This document shows, in pieces, positions 1 to 9,581 of a stretch of 64,000 bases of DNA (positions within the stretch are counted from its first letter, which is position 1; each line of letters opens with the position of its first letter). Under the pieces are notes generated by a model that saw only the letters and a list, made by a program, of their open reading frames with translations, had not been told where the DNA came from and did not search any database. The position numbers and the translations under genes are program-made. The stretch is taken from contig JAGUCH010000003.1 in NCBI GenBank assembly GCA_019096065.1, positions 4,526,001-4,590,000 on the forward strand, given 5' to 3'. This stretch comes from Paracyclopina nana. Its lineage: Eukaryota; Arthropoda; Copepoda; Cyclopoida; Cyclopettidae.

Positions 1-1951
1 GCCAGAAGTTGGTTTGCCGAAGCTCGCGCAGTTTTTCGGGGGGGTGGAGGATTAATTTGAGGGCAACAATGCCAAACGACTCCACCTCATCAACAAACCC
101 CGATTTTGAAAGTAGCGTATTCATGTGATGAGGGCTAAGGCAGATAATTCTTGTCAAATGGACAATATTGGGGGGCGAAAATGGGGAGAACTCCCTTGGG
201 CCATCACTGGGCAACTGGTTACGGGCGCCCATAAGCGAGAGAGTGGCAAAGGCGGGTTTAGTGTGCCGAACAAAATCAGATGGGCGGAGCCCAAACGCCC
301 CAAGGGCGCACATGGGCAGGGGGCAGTCAGGATCCCTTTTTTGGCCCACCCAAACTCTATTTCCCTCAATGGCTAGTACGCAACGAGGCACATATTTATC
401 AGGGCGATTGTCAACTATCATTTTACGCTGCTTGAGGGAAAGATTGCTAGACGACGCAACTGACTCGATGTCGCTGAACCTCTCACCTTTAGCCAACGAG
501 ATGGTGATGACGTCTTCATCTTCTGGGAGCGGGGGCATGCAGTAGAACTCACTCTGGCCAGGCGTGGGTGGCAAAGGACCACCGGTTTCCTCAAGGAGCT
601 TGTTCTTGAAAGCGCGTTCTTTGTCTCGCAATGCTCGCGATCGTGTTCTTGGGGCCTCGACTGGTGGGGAAATGGATCCAGATCTAGGTCCAAATTGTTT
701 CTTCGGAGGTTCGGTCGACGGTCCTGGCGAGGGCTCGTAGCTTTCCAAGACTTCATCAACAACCATGAACTCTTCGTCGCCTATTTTGGCCTCGCTCTTG
801 GTAGGGGTTGTCGTGACAATAGTGCGTAGCACGGGGTCTGATGGGCGGGGAATTCGCTTAAAGGGGACGAAACGATCAGCATTGCCCATTATCACGTCGC
901 CGCCCTCCGGACCTTGAAGCTCAAAAGACTGGTCTGTAAAGCCCTCGACATGTTTCCCAACGCTCCCAAGGGTGGACTGAATTAATCTGGCTAAAGCTAC
1001 AGGAATGCATACAAAGTCGGACGTGTCGGTGTTTGTTGAAACTTCTGCAGTGTCATAAATGCGTGGAGGAGCTGCCGGATTTACGAGGTTTCGTGTGACG
1101 CCTGATTCGCGCTCCCGGACCGTGGGTAAACGAGCGAGTTCAACTCCCACGCCAGCGGCGATGCGAGCACCACCTGCAGTTGGCGTTTTAATCTTTGCTA
1201 GCACGTGGCGGGTGTATTCCTTGCTTGACGGGTCGAAACGAGCACGCAAATGTCCAAGATCCTTATAAGCAATGTCACTAAGTTTCTGCTCCCAAATTGA
1301 TGCTTGCTTGACACAGTTTGCGGGGCCTAACTCTGGATTGACTCGATTCTTTTTACAATGAGCAAGCCATTGATCGTGGAGATCACGATGCACCAAGGCC
1401 AGAATTGTGCCGACGGATGTGTTTTCCCCCAAAAGCAAAACCCGGGTGAAATTTACCCTTTGAGCATTGTTGCGGGCATTTTTGGCTAATTTTTGGGCCT
1501 TACTAGACAAAGTGTCGCTGCCCATATAGTTATGGACACTGCCGGCAATGTAAACGTTGGGAGACGCGTAAATTTGAACAAACTTCGTCAACTTGCCCTT
1601 ATGCATGAGGTCCATCAGATCTTCGATGAAGTAGACGTCCTCGGTGTCAAAATGGCGGCGAAGGCGAGCACGTTGCCGCTCGATTTCCTCGAGAATGCGC
1701 GACGTCGTTTGCGGGCTAGATCGAGGCTGGTGGAAAGCCCTAGCACCTTCACGACGGGGTGTGATCGCTCCCTGGACAGGCACCCTGAAAATGGCGGACG
1801 ATGCAAGCCTAACTTCAGATTTTACCCGTTTTCTTGATCCATCATCCTCAGAGTCGGTTGAAGGTGTGCCCGATCGAATGGCGTCCGAGCCCGAGGCCGT
1901 GGGATTGTCGTTGTGGTCGTCATCGCTGCCGCTGGAGGGCCTTTTGGACAT
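1..1951 (-). CDS. Third ORF of BEL/Pao element A, partial (runs off the window start)
   Basis: The minus-strand frame is open from the pol stop at 2171 all the way to base 1. The first ATG in that frame is at 1949-1951 and opens with MSKRPSSGSDDDHN; about 650 codons are visible without a stop and the 3' end is outside the window. The N-terminus is Ser/Asp-rich with a basic, possibly nuclear-localising patch (RKRVK). A later part is Pro/Ser/Arg-rich, followed by a more globular stretch. There is no convincing signal peptide after this ATG and no envelope hallmark, so an env function is not supported. It has the same position and N-terminal style as the third ORF of element B. The function is not recognised. 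The 73 codons between the pol TGA and this ATG are also open and include a hydrophobic stretch. Confidence 0.7.
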   Translation of the reverse strand, partial: MSKRPSSGSDDDHNDNPTASGSDAIRSGTPSTDSEDDGSRKRVKSEVRLASSAIFRVPVQGAITPRREGARAFHQPRSSPQTTSRILEEIERQRARLRRHFDTEDVYFIEDLMDLMHKGKLTKFVQIYASPNVYIAGSVHNYMGSDTLSSKAQKLAKNARNNAQRVNFTRVLLLGENTSVGTILALVHRDLHDQWLAHCKKNRVNPELGPANCVKQASIWEQKLSDIAYKDLGHLRARFDPSSKEYTRHVLAKIKTPTAGGARIAAGVGVELARLPTVRERESGVTRNLVNPAAPPRIYDTAEVSTNTDTSDFVCIPVALARLIQSTLGSVGKHVEGFTDQSFELQGPEGGDVIMGNADRFVPFKRIPRPSDPVLRTIVTTTPTKSEAKIGDEEFMVVDEVLESYEPSPGPSTEPPKKQFGPRSGSISPPVEAPRTRSRALRDKERAFKNKLLEETGGPLPPTPGQSEFYCMPPLPEDEDVITISLAKGERFSDIESVASSSNLSLKQRKMIVDNRPDKYVPRCVLAIEGNRVWVGQKRDPDCPLPMCALGAFGLRPSDFVRHTKPAFATLSLMGARNQLPSDGPREFSPFSPPNIVHLTRIICLSPHHMNTLLSKSGFVDEVESFGIVALKLILHPPEKLRELRQTNFW

Positions 1952-2170
1952 GATGGCCTCGATAATCGACGATTCGAAAAATGCGGCCGATTGCACCCAA
2001 GCTGAGCGAAGTATGAAGGAAGCGGAAGGCACAGCAGTAGAAGGCTGAGACTGCAGGGGCGGGTGCACTAACGCAAAAAAGAACAGAAGCAGAAACAAAG
2101 CAAGGGTTAGCGCCTTGCGCACACGCAATCGACTGCTGAGACAACAAGCGACGCGCGGCAAATTTAAACG

Positions 2171-5100
2171 TCATTGCGACAAATTTAGCGGGATGAGGTT
2201 TGAAATAGCCTCCAGGATTACCTTATGACCTTTTGAGTCTTCCGAGCAAATTTTCACTCTCGCGGTGCGGTTGATGCCATTTTTGTCATCTTGAATGTCA
2301 ATGATGATTCCTAAAGGCCACTGATGACGGTCAGTAAAGTGAGCTCTTGTTCTCACCAGCACTACATCTCCAGGCTGCATGTTTGCGGTCAACTTTCTCC
2401 ATTTGGGTCGTGAGCGCATTTCATTGAATACTGACTTGGTCCACTGGTCGAATAGTTCTTGCCTGAAAGCTTTCACTTTCCTATATTCAGGCACACTTAG
2501 GACGTTGTCATCGCTGCGAAATTGTAGGCTCGAATTACGAGATGTCATCAAGAAGGTTTTGGGAGTGATGATTTCTGCAGAGTCCTCAAAGGAATCGGCG
2601 ACGTATTGTATCGGCCTGGAATTAATAACGTCCTCTGCGACAGTCATAGCGGTTCTGAAAGTATCCTCACGCCAAGCTCTCGAAGCAGACAAGCCTAAGT
2701 GCTTCTTGAAGAGCTTGACAAAGATTTCACTGAGGCCATTGAACTCCGGGGCTGAGGCGGGAGAAAATGACCAAGAGAACTCACCATGTTTTGACGTGAT
2801 CTTTCGAATGTGTTCCCAGTCGATCTTTTTCAACTTCAAGGCATCTTCCTTGTACATGAGGCTGGCCGCTCCAACAAAGTTAGTGCCCTGATCTGACCGC
2901 ACAGACAATGGTGTCCCTCTTCTAGCGCAAAACCTGGTGAACGCATTTAGGAAGGCATCCGTAGAAAGATCGTATGCATCTTCCAAGTGGCAAGCCTTGA
3001 TTTGCTGACAGACGATTACGAGCACATATCGTTTATCTCTGCTCTGACCCCTAGCTCTTTTTATGTAAAATGGGCCACAATAATCAATACTGATATGGGC
3101 AAAGGGTTGAACTACGTTGCTGGGAATGGCAACTTCACCCATCTGGGGAAAAATGGGCTGACCCCTTAATTTTTGGCACTGCGGGCAAGACCTAAGGATC
3201 GTTTTCACTATTTGTCTCAATTTGGGGATAAAGAGCCACCTTCTAAGGAGCACAAGGAATTGATTCACCGTAATGGTGTGTCCATAATAGTTATGTAAAT
3301 ATTTCAAATATTGGACAACGGACGGACTTTTGCGAAGAAGAATTGGCCTGCGTGTTTCCCTGGGAATATGACTGACACTATCAATTCTGCCCCGTGCTCG
3401 AATCAAATTTTGGCCGCTAAAATACGCGCCTGATTTTTCTGGCTCGGACCCTATTCTCCAATGACCTTTTTTGACGAAAAAGTCAATGTCATCCTTCATA
3501 CATTCTGCCTGGAGCATCCTAATGAGGAGACGACGAGCCAGGACAAATTGAGCTCGCGGTCTTTTTTGACGAAGTAGAAGTCTAGCCAACAGGAGTACTT
3601 TTTTGGGCATGTCTGGGCGAACCGGGAAAATTGAGTGAACACTCAGCATGATTTTTGCACTGACCTTTTGATCCAGATGAAGGTCGAAATCCTCAGCAAA
3701 GGCTTGATCATCGAGTTCGGCAGATGTGCGTGCTTGCTGCCGGGTGACCGCGGCAAAGACTGCATTGGATCCCTCTTTCACAATGGCCGTGTTGACTGGG
3801 TCCAATTGAAGATCCAACCTGTCTGGAACGACTTCCAAGTCTTGGAGCCGATGAGGCCCCTGACGCCACAATGAGCTATCTTTGATGGTCTCGAGGCTGC
3901 CTCCTTTCGTGGCTAAATCTGCCGGATTTTCATTTGTGGAAATGTAGGCCCATAGATCCTGATCCCAGAGCTCAATAATTTCCAATAATCGTCGGGAAAC
4001 AAAGGGAATTGTCACTGCCATAGGCTTGTGAATCCAGCGAATTACAGTTACAGAATCTGACCAAAATCGGATTAAAGGGGAATCTAACTGCGAATGCAGA
4101 TGCTTGACAATAATTGCACCCAAATTTGCTGCCATTAGTTCCTTCTCTGGGATTGACCGTGCCCCTTTTTTGCATAGTTTTCTTTTACAAAGAGCAAAGT
4201 TGACGCGAATTTTGTTTGCCATAATTTCCCTTACATAAACTACCGTGGAATACATGCGGGAAGAGGCATCGACGAACACTTCCAGGCTCAACGTACTGGC
4301 AGCAGATAAGGAGAGTGCACGTGGCAATCTAATTTGTCCTATCAGTGATAATTCCACAATATAAACTTCCCATATCTTTTGCATTTCCAAGTTATCTATG
4401 GGGTCATCCCACCCCACAGGAGGATCCAGAAAACAGGCGTCTTGCAACATAATTCTCCCTTTCAAAGTGATTGGTTCGACAAACCCAAGTGGGTCGAAAC
4501 ATAAACCATTTGCTCTGAACAAATTCCTTTTAGTAAGTTGACTGTGCTCCGCGGTGAAAATCAACGGTTTGTAGGTGAGCATATCGCTTGAGGGAATCCA
4601 TTGGCAACCTAGGGCCTTAACTGACTGATCTACTTCGGGGAGATTTAACGGGGAGCTATCCAATTGCGAGCATACTTGCGGTGCGTTGGAGACTACTTTA
4701 CGTAGCTCCAGACCTGCCAGCGCACAAACTTTTCGAAGTTCCAGGAACAGGGCCAACAACTCCTCCCCCGAGTGCCTCGAGGGCAACAGGTCGTCCATGT
4801 ATAGTGACTCCCTGACGGTGGCAATCAAATGCGGATTTTTCGAATCCCTAAAGTGTGTGTTTAGGCAGAATAATGTTGCAAACGGCGCCGCTACATTGCC
4901 GAAAGGCCACCTAGTGAACTCGTATGATACACCTTTGAAAATGATGCGATGAAACTTGGAATCGCGGTCGCCAAGATGGAATTGGAGGTACATGCGAGCA
5001 ATATCGGAAGTTAAGGCATACTTACGCCGCCTAAATTGGAGCAGGACATCACGTATGTCATTCTGGAGTTTTGGTCCTGTCAAAATTGCATCGTTTAATG

Positions 5101-7075
5101 ATCTTTGGGGCGTGCCAAATTTGCGGGCACAGTCAGTGACCACTCGTAACCGCATTGTGATCGAATCCTCCCTGATGATTCCAAAGCACGGGATGTAGAA
5201 GCCGACTAGGCGATCACCCTGAACAATGCGTATGTAGCCCTCGCTGATCCATTCATCAAAGTTGGCGCAGTAAGCTGCCCACACTTCATCGTTCGTTTGT
5301 AGTTCAGCTTCATGACCGCCTTGCCATCTTCTGACCTGGTAGTAATTCCGAGGAAGATCAGGATCCTCAGGAAAATTGTGCCAAGGGACAGCTGTTCCAT
5401 AATGAAGGCCCTGCCTGAACAGTCCTCGACGAACAATATCCTCAGCCTTGTCGTCACACGCGCTTACGAGTCTTTTATTTGCGCCTAAGTCTGGTAGAGA
5501 TTCATATTCCCATAACTTTGCTAGTTTTTGCTCAACCCCCCAATGACACTTTGTGTCACAAACTGCTAACATATTATTGTCGTGAGTGGCGGAGCTACCT
5601 GCCTGGGCTAAAGTCCAACCTAAACGCGTCAGGCGAGCCACTGGTGCACCTAGGGGACCCTCTACATCGGCACTTAGAGCTGACATAAGGTCAACGTTAT
5701 CTAGCCCGATTAACAATTGACTGGGACCCTCGCAATAAGGTTGAAATGGGATGCCCTGCAAATGGGGATTATTGAGAATCAATTTAGTCAGGTCTGGAGG
5801 GTGGACTGCGGCCATGAAGTTGGCAGAGGTGTTAACCTCGATGGGCTTGATATGACCTGTAGAAATCGACCTAATGTACAAGGTTGATCTATAGCTGTGA
5901 ACCACCGCCGTACGATCTAGAAATCCTATAGTCTGGGTTTGAGGGGTTAACTTAGCTCCCATTGATTCCAAAAGACTTTCCTTAATGTAGCTCTCCCCAG
6001 CATGATCATCAAGACTGCAATTAATGCGATGGAAGTTGGCAAAATCTTTTGTTAACGACAAATCAACAGAGACTACGCGATATTGCGCCCTACTAGTAAC
6101 AGTGCATCCAAGAATGGACTCCGAATTGGAACTAGACTCGGTGTAACGGTGCAACAAGCTGTGGTGATCTTTATTGCAGATTGAGCACACAGATTTAGGT
6201 TGCGAGCATCCTGACGAAAAATGACGGCCTCCGATGCAATTGCGACACGTTTTGGTGCGATTTATGATTGTGTGCTTTATATCCAGGGGCAAGGAGCTTA
6301 GGATTGGGCACTCAAACATTTTATGCGCCGCGGTCTTTGAAGGCGTGTCGCAAAGCGGGCATCCCTGGTACACGCCATCTTCCGACACAATGGCCATCGC
6401 CAGGAGTGTGTCTTCCAGGATGTCATCGTAGCCATCATCCTCCCTTGCTGTGTTGATGGACATGACCTTGGAGTGGTTGGCCGTGGAACCTTTTACTCCT
6501 TCTTGCTTCTTTGCCATCATTTCTTGGGACTCGTCACGTTCCAAGTACGAGCACCAGCCCTGCCAATCATCAATTGTGGCCTCCTCGGAGATGCCTTTGG
6601 TCAATCGATACATCTTCCAGTGCCTCTTTGTTTCAGGCGCCATGCGGCTCGAAAAAAGGGAAACAATCATTTTTCCAACCTCCGCATACGCAGTCTTATC
6701 AGTATTGGCTAAAAGTTCCATTGCAGTGAATTTAACCCCGCGCAAAGTTCTCATATTGGACATGGAAATCTCCGACACGGTAAGCTTTGCCATCAATGCT
6801 CCCTTATGCGAGTCGATGCGGGCGTAATCATTTTCCAGAGTAAGAAGCCCTCTTAAGTAGCCCTCTTTGTTGGGGGAAAATAATTGGAAACAATCTCTTG
6901 CAGGGGGATCTAGGTTTTTCAGAAGCTCAAAATACTTTTCGTCCCAGCCATACTTTGGATTACGATGAACGACACATTCGAAGAGCTTCAAAAAGTTTTT
7001 AAACTCAATTACGTCCCTTCCCGAAACTTTTGGATGATGGATTTTTCTTTCCCTTGATTTGACTGGGGTCAACAA
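2171..7075 (-). CDS. pol: BEL/Pao Gag-Pol polyprotein: capsid-like, zinc knuckle, protease, RT, RNase H, integrase
   Basis: This 1634-residue ORF encodes a retrotransposon polyprotein acting in reverse transcription and integration. Domains in order: a DUF1759-type Gag segment (about 10-190), zinc knuckles around 239-309 (CRNC..H..C at 277-290), a Pao-type protease region near 335-420, reverse transcriptase with the first catalytic Asp at 691 (TSDIARMY) and YMDD at 759-762, RNase H (FVDASS, IPEKEL, FWSDS), integrase with an HHCC zinc region and a D,D,E core (SIDYCGPF, RSDQGTNF, EFNGLSE), and a DUF5641-like tail. The usual protease D(S/T)G triad reads DDH at 356-358, so protease activity is doubtful or unusual. 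The reading frame opens at a non-ATG codon just after a stop at 7079-7081, so translation probably enters from the gag frame. The family is certain; activity is not. Confidence 0.93.
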   Translation of the reverse strand: MLTPVKSRERKIHHPKVSGRDVIEFKNFLKLFECVVHRNPKYGWDEKYFELLKNLDPPARDCFQLFSPNKEGYLRGLLTLENDYARIDSHKGALMAKLTVSEISMSNMRTLRGVKFTAMELLANTDKTAYAEVGKMIVSLFSSRMAPETKRHWKMYRLTKGISEEATIDDWQGWCSYLERDESQEMMAKKQEGVKGSTANHSKVMSINTAREDDGYDDILEDTLLAMAIVSEDGVYQGCPLCDTPSKTAAHKMFECPILSSLPLDIKHTIINRTKTCRNCIGGRHFSSGCSQPKSVCSICNKDHHSLLHRYTESSSNSESILGCTVTSRAQYRVVSVDLSLTKDFANFHRINCSLDDHAGESYIKESLLESMGAKLTPQTQTIGFLDRTAVVHSYRSTLYIRSISTGHIKPIEVNTSANFMAAVHPPDLTKLILNNPHLQGIPFQPYCEGPSQLLIGLDNVDLMSALSADVEGPLGAPVARLTRLGWTLAQAGSSATHDNNMLAVCDTKCHWGVEQKLAKLWEYESLPDLGANKRLVSACDDKAEDIVRRGLFRQGLHYGTAVPWHNFPEDPDLPRNYYQVRRWQGGHEAELQTNDEVWAAYCANFDEWISEGYIRIVQGDRLVGFYIPCFGIIREDSITMRLRVVTDCARKFGTPQRSLNDAILTGPKLQNDIRDVLLQFRRRKYALTSDIARMYLQFHLGDRDSKFHRIIFKGVSYEFTRWPFGNVAAPFATLFCLNTHFRDSKNPHLIATVRESLYMDDLLPSRHSGEELLALFLELRKVCALAGLELRKVVSNAPQVCSQLDSSPLNLPEVDQSVKALGCQWIPSSDMLTYKPLIFTAEHSQLTKRNLFRANGLCFDPLGFVEPITLKGRIMLQDACFLDPPVGWDDPIDNLEMQKIWEVYIVELSLIGQIRLPRALSLSAASTLSLEVFVDASSRMYSTVVYVREIMANKIRVNFALCKRKLCKKGARSIPEKELMAANLGAIIVKHLHSQLDSPLIRFWSDSVTVIRWIHKPMAVTIPFVSRRLLEIIELWDQDLWAYISTNENPADLATKGGSLETIKDSSLWRQGPHRLQDLEVVPDRLDLQLDPVNTAIVKEGSNAVFAAVTRQQARTSAELDDQAFAEDFDLHLDQKVSAKIMLSVHSIFPVRPDMPKKVLLLARLLLRQKRPRAQFVLARRLLIRMLQAECMKDDIDFFVKKGHWRIGSEPEKSGAYFSGQNLIRARGRIDSVSHIPRETRRPILLRKSPSVVQYLKYLHNYYGHTITVNQFLVLLRRWLFIPKLRQIVKTILRSCPQCQKLRGQPIFPQMGEVAIPSNVVQPFAHISIDYCGPFYIKRARGQSRDKRYVLVIVCQQIKACHLEDAYDLSTDAFLNAFTRFCARRGTPLSVRSDQGTNFVGAASLMYKEDALKLKKIDWEHIRKITSKHGEFSWSFSPASAPEFNGLSEIFVKLFKKHLGLSASRAWREDTFRTAMTVAEDVINSRPIQYVADSFEDSAEIITPKTFLMTSRNSSLQFRSDDNVLSVPEYRKVKAFRQELFDQWTKSVFNEMRSRPKWRKLTANMQPGDVVLVRTRAHFTDRHQWPLGIIIDIQDDKNGINRTARVKICSEDSKGHKVILEAISNLIPLNLSQ

Positions 7076-7280
7076 ATATTAATTCATTCTCCCCTTCCAT
7101 TCTTTCCACGATGGATCCCACACACTTATGAGTGCCTGCTATGGACATCATGACTGATTGTTCCGACAGGATTTATGAAACATCCATGGCGGTCGTAGAT
7201 GACACATTACGGGTATGATTTTGCGGCGGTAAAGGAGGTGGTTGAACTGCGCTAAATCGCCAGTTTGAACAGCCATTGCC

Positions 7281-8141
7281 TCAACCCCCGCGCCCTCCCC
7301 TAATAGCTGACCCTTGGGACAGTTCCGTAGAATTAAGTGGCCTAGCTGTAGCACTTACGTAACCCGGGGGCAAACCCGTAGAATTGGGCTCAATTGTAAT
7401 ATTAAGGGATTGAAAATAACAAATCCACGTACCGTAGATGTCGTGATCTTGGGCGATGATATCCAGCGTGGACTGATAATAGGTTTCGTCAACGGTGATG
7501 GCTGCGGCGATCCAAACATGAGCTTTGCGGTCCCGCTGGGATTCCAATGACGATAAATCCTTAATGATGTTGCCGACTCGTTGTTGATCCGATGAGTCTT
7601 CTTGAGGAACGCAATATTTATCCATTTTAGCCCGAAGTTCCAGATATTCCTTCTCCAGCTCCTTTGCTTTTGTGGCGACCGAAGCCTGCCTGCCAGAAAC
7701 TAACTTAGAGCTTGCATACCTTGATTCTGCTAGGAACTTGTCCGTCTCGGCCCTTTCCTGCGCAAATTACAACATCTCAAGCCTCTCGGTCAACGCTTCG
7801 CGGATCGCAGAGAGCTTGCGTTCGTGCTCTTCGGTAGCACGAGCCATACCGGAGATTCTTTTCTGCTGGGACGGATGATTGGCTGATAGATCCATAAACT
7901 CGGCCACCCTTTGGATCTTGTCCTGATAAGGTTGCTCGACATTAGAGCCAAGTTCTTCTAGTTTGGCCGCAGATATGTCCTGGCTAGATGACTCGGCAAA
8001 AAATCGTCTACAGGCGGCGTTGAATTTGTCCTTGGCCGCCTTATAACGGTTGTGGATGTCATCCAAAGCCTTCTTGATGTCGTCGGCCAGCGGTGGGGTC
8101 TCGATGCCCGAGATTGATGGAGATTCATCCTCGGACGCCAT
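7281..8141 (-). pseudogene. gag: Gag N-terminal region of BEL/Pao element A, interrupted by stops
   Basis: The frame opens with MASEDESPSISGIETP at 8141 and reads as a charged, helical, coiled-coil-like Gag leader typical of Pao elements. An in-frame TAA at 7767-7769 interrupts it; the same frame then continues with coherent Glu/Lys/Ala-rich sequence to a TGA at 7281-7283 after a Gly/Arg-rich end. Pol begins about 200 bases further on in another frame. Either the gag of this copy carries point lesions, or expression relies on recoding. A tiny GT-AG intron at the first stop would be only 13 nt, which is too short to accept. Confidence 0.65.
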
Positions 8142-8230
8142 TTTCCAATATCACGTGGTTTCACTGTAGAGCGAAAAAACGTAAACATAAACAAACAAAT
8201 TACGTGGGCTTGAACGGCGGGCGGGGGTTT

Positions 8231-8249
8231 CAAGCCGAGTTGGGCGCCA
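8231..8249 (-). other. Primer-binding site of element A
   Basis: On the minus strand TGGCGCCCAACTCGGCTTG directly follows the presumed end of the upper LTR (…ACA at 8251). TGG plus a GC-rich run is the usual complement of a tRNA 3' end. Its first 11 bases are identical to the site in element B (49184-49194), suggesting that the two elements use the same or a similar tRNA primer. Confidence 0.7.
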
Positions 8250-8655
8250 TTGTTTCGGAGGATTCGAAGCAGACTCAAACGAGGTCGTGGAGGCTGAGGA
8301 ATCCGAAGAATATGCGAAGACCGAAATATATGTGTTTCGTGTTCAAAGGTTTATTGTGTACTTGCGCTTTACTCTCAGCGCGATACTTAGCATGAAATAC
8401 AAAAAGTGTTACCAGATAGATATACAAATACTATATTTTGAACATTTTATTTGTTTAATGTTAGGTCCTTTCCATGTGTTCACTTTTGGTTTTAAGGTAC
8501 AAAAAATGTACCACGCAAAACCGTTTTTGCAAGACAGTTTTCATTGTTTATTTACGTTTTTGTTTACTTTTTACGTACTGGATGTTTACTTATTTGTTTA
8601 CTTCTTTTGCTACTTGCCCAAGACCATTTTTTTGTACCATCCAAAACCGTATATA

Positions 8656-9518
8656 CTAAATACCGCACACAAACGCAACGCAACGCACACTACTAAATAC
8701 CGCATACTACCAAATACCGCACACTACTAAATACCGCACACAACTAAAAAATGGATATGCAATTAAAAGCTTGTTCTCATAAACATCTCTATAAGGTAAG
8801 CAAGGCACTTTGCGCGCTTATATCTTAGCATCTACTCGTCCGATTGGAACCAAAATTGGAGGAATTCATAAGGACATATTGAAGAGTCTTCATGCCAATT
8901 TTCATCCTGAAAGTGAGGCAAACCAGTTAAGCAAGGGAGAAAAATCAGTATTATTCAATATGCTCTAATGAATACCTCCAAAATTGGTTCCAATCGGCTC
9001 AGTGCTTACTGAGTTATGAGCTTCCAAAGTGCCTTGCTTTGCTTACTGCCTGCCTTACTGAGTTATATGAGAACAAGCTAAAATCATTAGTTTGGGCATA
9101 TAAACTATAGGGCTGAAATTTTGGACAAAAAATGGACCTTCTTTCAGCCAAATTTTTCATCCTTTGATTGCTATTCATTACTATAAACATAGTGTGCGGT
9201 ATTTAGTAGGCAAACATACTAAATACCACACACACTAAAAAACAGCAAAAAATTGCTAAAAAACTCAGATTCTGGTTGAGCTATCACAACTCACACATTT
9301 AAAAAATATGTACTAATGCTACTCGTGTTTCTAGTAACTAAAAAATAATTTGTGTTTTCCTTAAGCCTGCTTCATAAGTTCATTGATATGATATGTAGTA
9401 TAATATATTAAGTAGTTTAACAGTATTTAGTAGTGTGCAGTATTTAGTAGTGTGCGGTATTTAGTAGTGTGCGGTATTTAGTAGTGTGCGTTGCGTTGCG
9501 TTTGTGTGCGGTATTTAG
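8656..9518. mobile_element. Inner inverted-repeat element with 17-bp tandem repeats in its arms
   Basis: The two arms share a perfect inverted repeat of about 49 bp starting CTAAATACCGCACAC, which then breaks into tandem copies of a 17-bp unit, TACTAAATACCGCACAC. Left arm: 8656 to about 8745; right arm: about 9425-9518. The element is flanked by TA on both sides, compatible with a mariner-type TA duplication, but the palindrome makes that ambiguous. There is no coding capacity. It sits inside the element at 8464-9578. Confidence 0.7.
8768..9079. repeat. Innermost foldback unit of the nest
   Basis: AGCTTGTTCTCATA at 8768 pairs with TATGAGAACAAGCT ending at 9079. Inside, GCAAGGCACTTTG pairs with CAAAGTGCCTTGC, and ATTGGAACCAAAATTGG (about 8844) pairs with its inverted copy near 8980. 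The transcript would fold into a long hairpin. There are no ORFs. Confidence 0.6.
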
Positions 9519-9581
9519 TATGTACCATCAAAAACCGTTTTTCAGTTTTATTTTTTGAACAAGCACATGGAAAGGTCCTTA

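Larger units (their letters stand above)
1..8395 (-). mobile_element. BEL/Pao LTR retrotransposon (element A), 3' end outside the window
   Basis: On the minus strand the order is LTR (from about 8251 upward) - primer-binding site - gag region - pol - third ORF, which is the BEL/Pao order. The second LTR would lie beyond base 1, so LTR ends, target duplication and age cannot be measured here. The upper LTR begins with TG at 8251; its outer end is uncertain and 8395 is only a guess, since the next element starts at 8464. Pol and the third ORF are intact while the gag region has stops, so the copy is fairly young but probably defective. GC content and codon use are richer than in the flanking AT-rich DNA. 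Confidence 0.8.
8464..9578. mobile_element. Non-autonomous inverted-repeat element with TTA duplication (PIF/Harbinger-like), outer layer of a nest
   Basis: The ends are GGTCCTTTCCATGTG (8464-8478) and its inverted copy with one mismatch (9564-9578). TTA flanks both sides (8461-8463 and 9579-9581); a 3-bp TTA/TAA duplication is the mark of PIF/Harbinger elements, although the TIR itself is not one I recognise. A GTACCA-CAAAACCG motif recurs at about 8513, 8633 and 9530. No transposase ORF is present. The middle is occupied by two further inverted-repeat units. Confidence 0.65.

Noticed and set aside
1493..2048. Plus-strand ORFs of 114 and 134 codons at the start of the window
   Set aside because: They are antisense to the continuous minus-strand third ORF of element A and have no domain or codon support.
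1920..2174. Minus-strand ORF whose ATG overlaps the pol stop (ATGA), possibly a coupled env-like ORF
   Set aside because: It ends after 84 codons, while the other frame (that of pol) stays open for over 700; the overlap is probably coincidental.
7767..7779. A GT-AG intron removing the gag stop in element A
   Set aside because: It would be 13 nt, far below a workable spliceosomal intron.
8287..8730. 147-codon plus-strand ORF
   Set aside because: It runs through the LTR and the inverted-repeat element with low-complexity Phe/Tyr content; not a gene.
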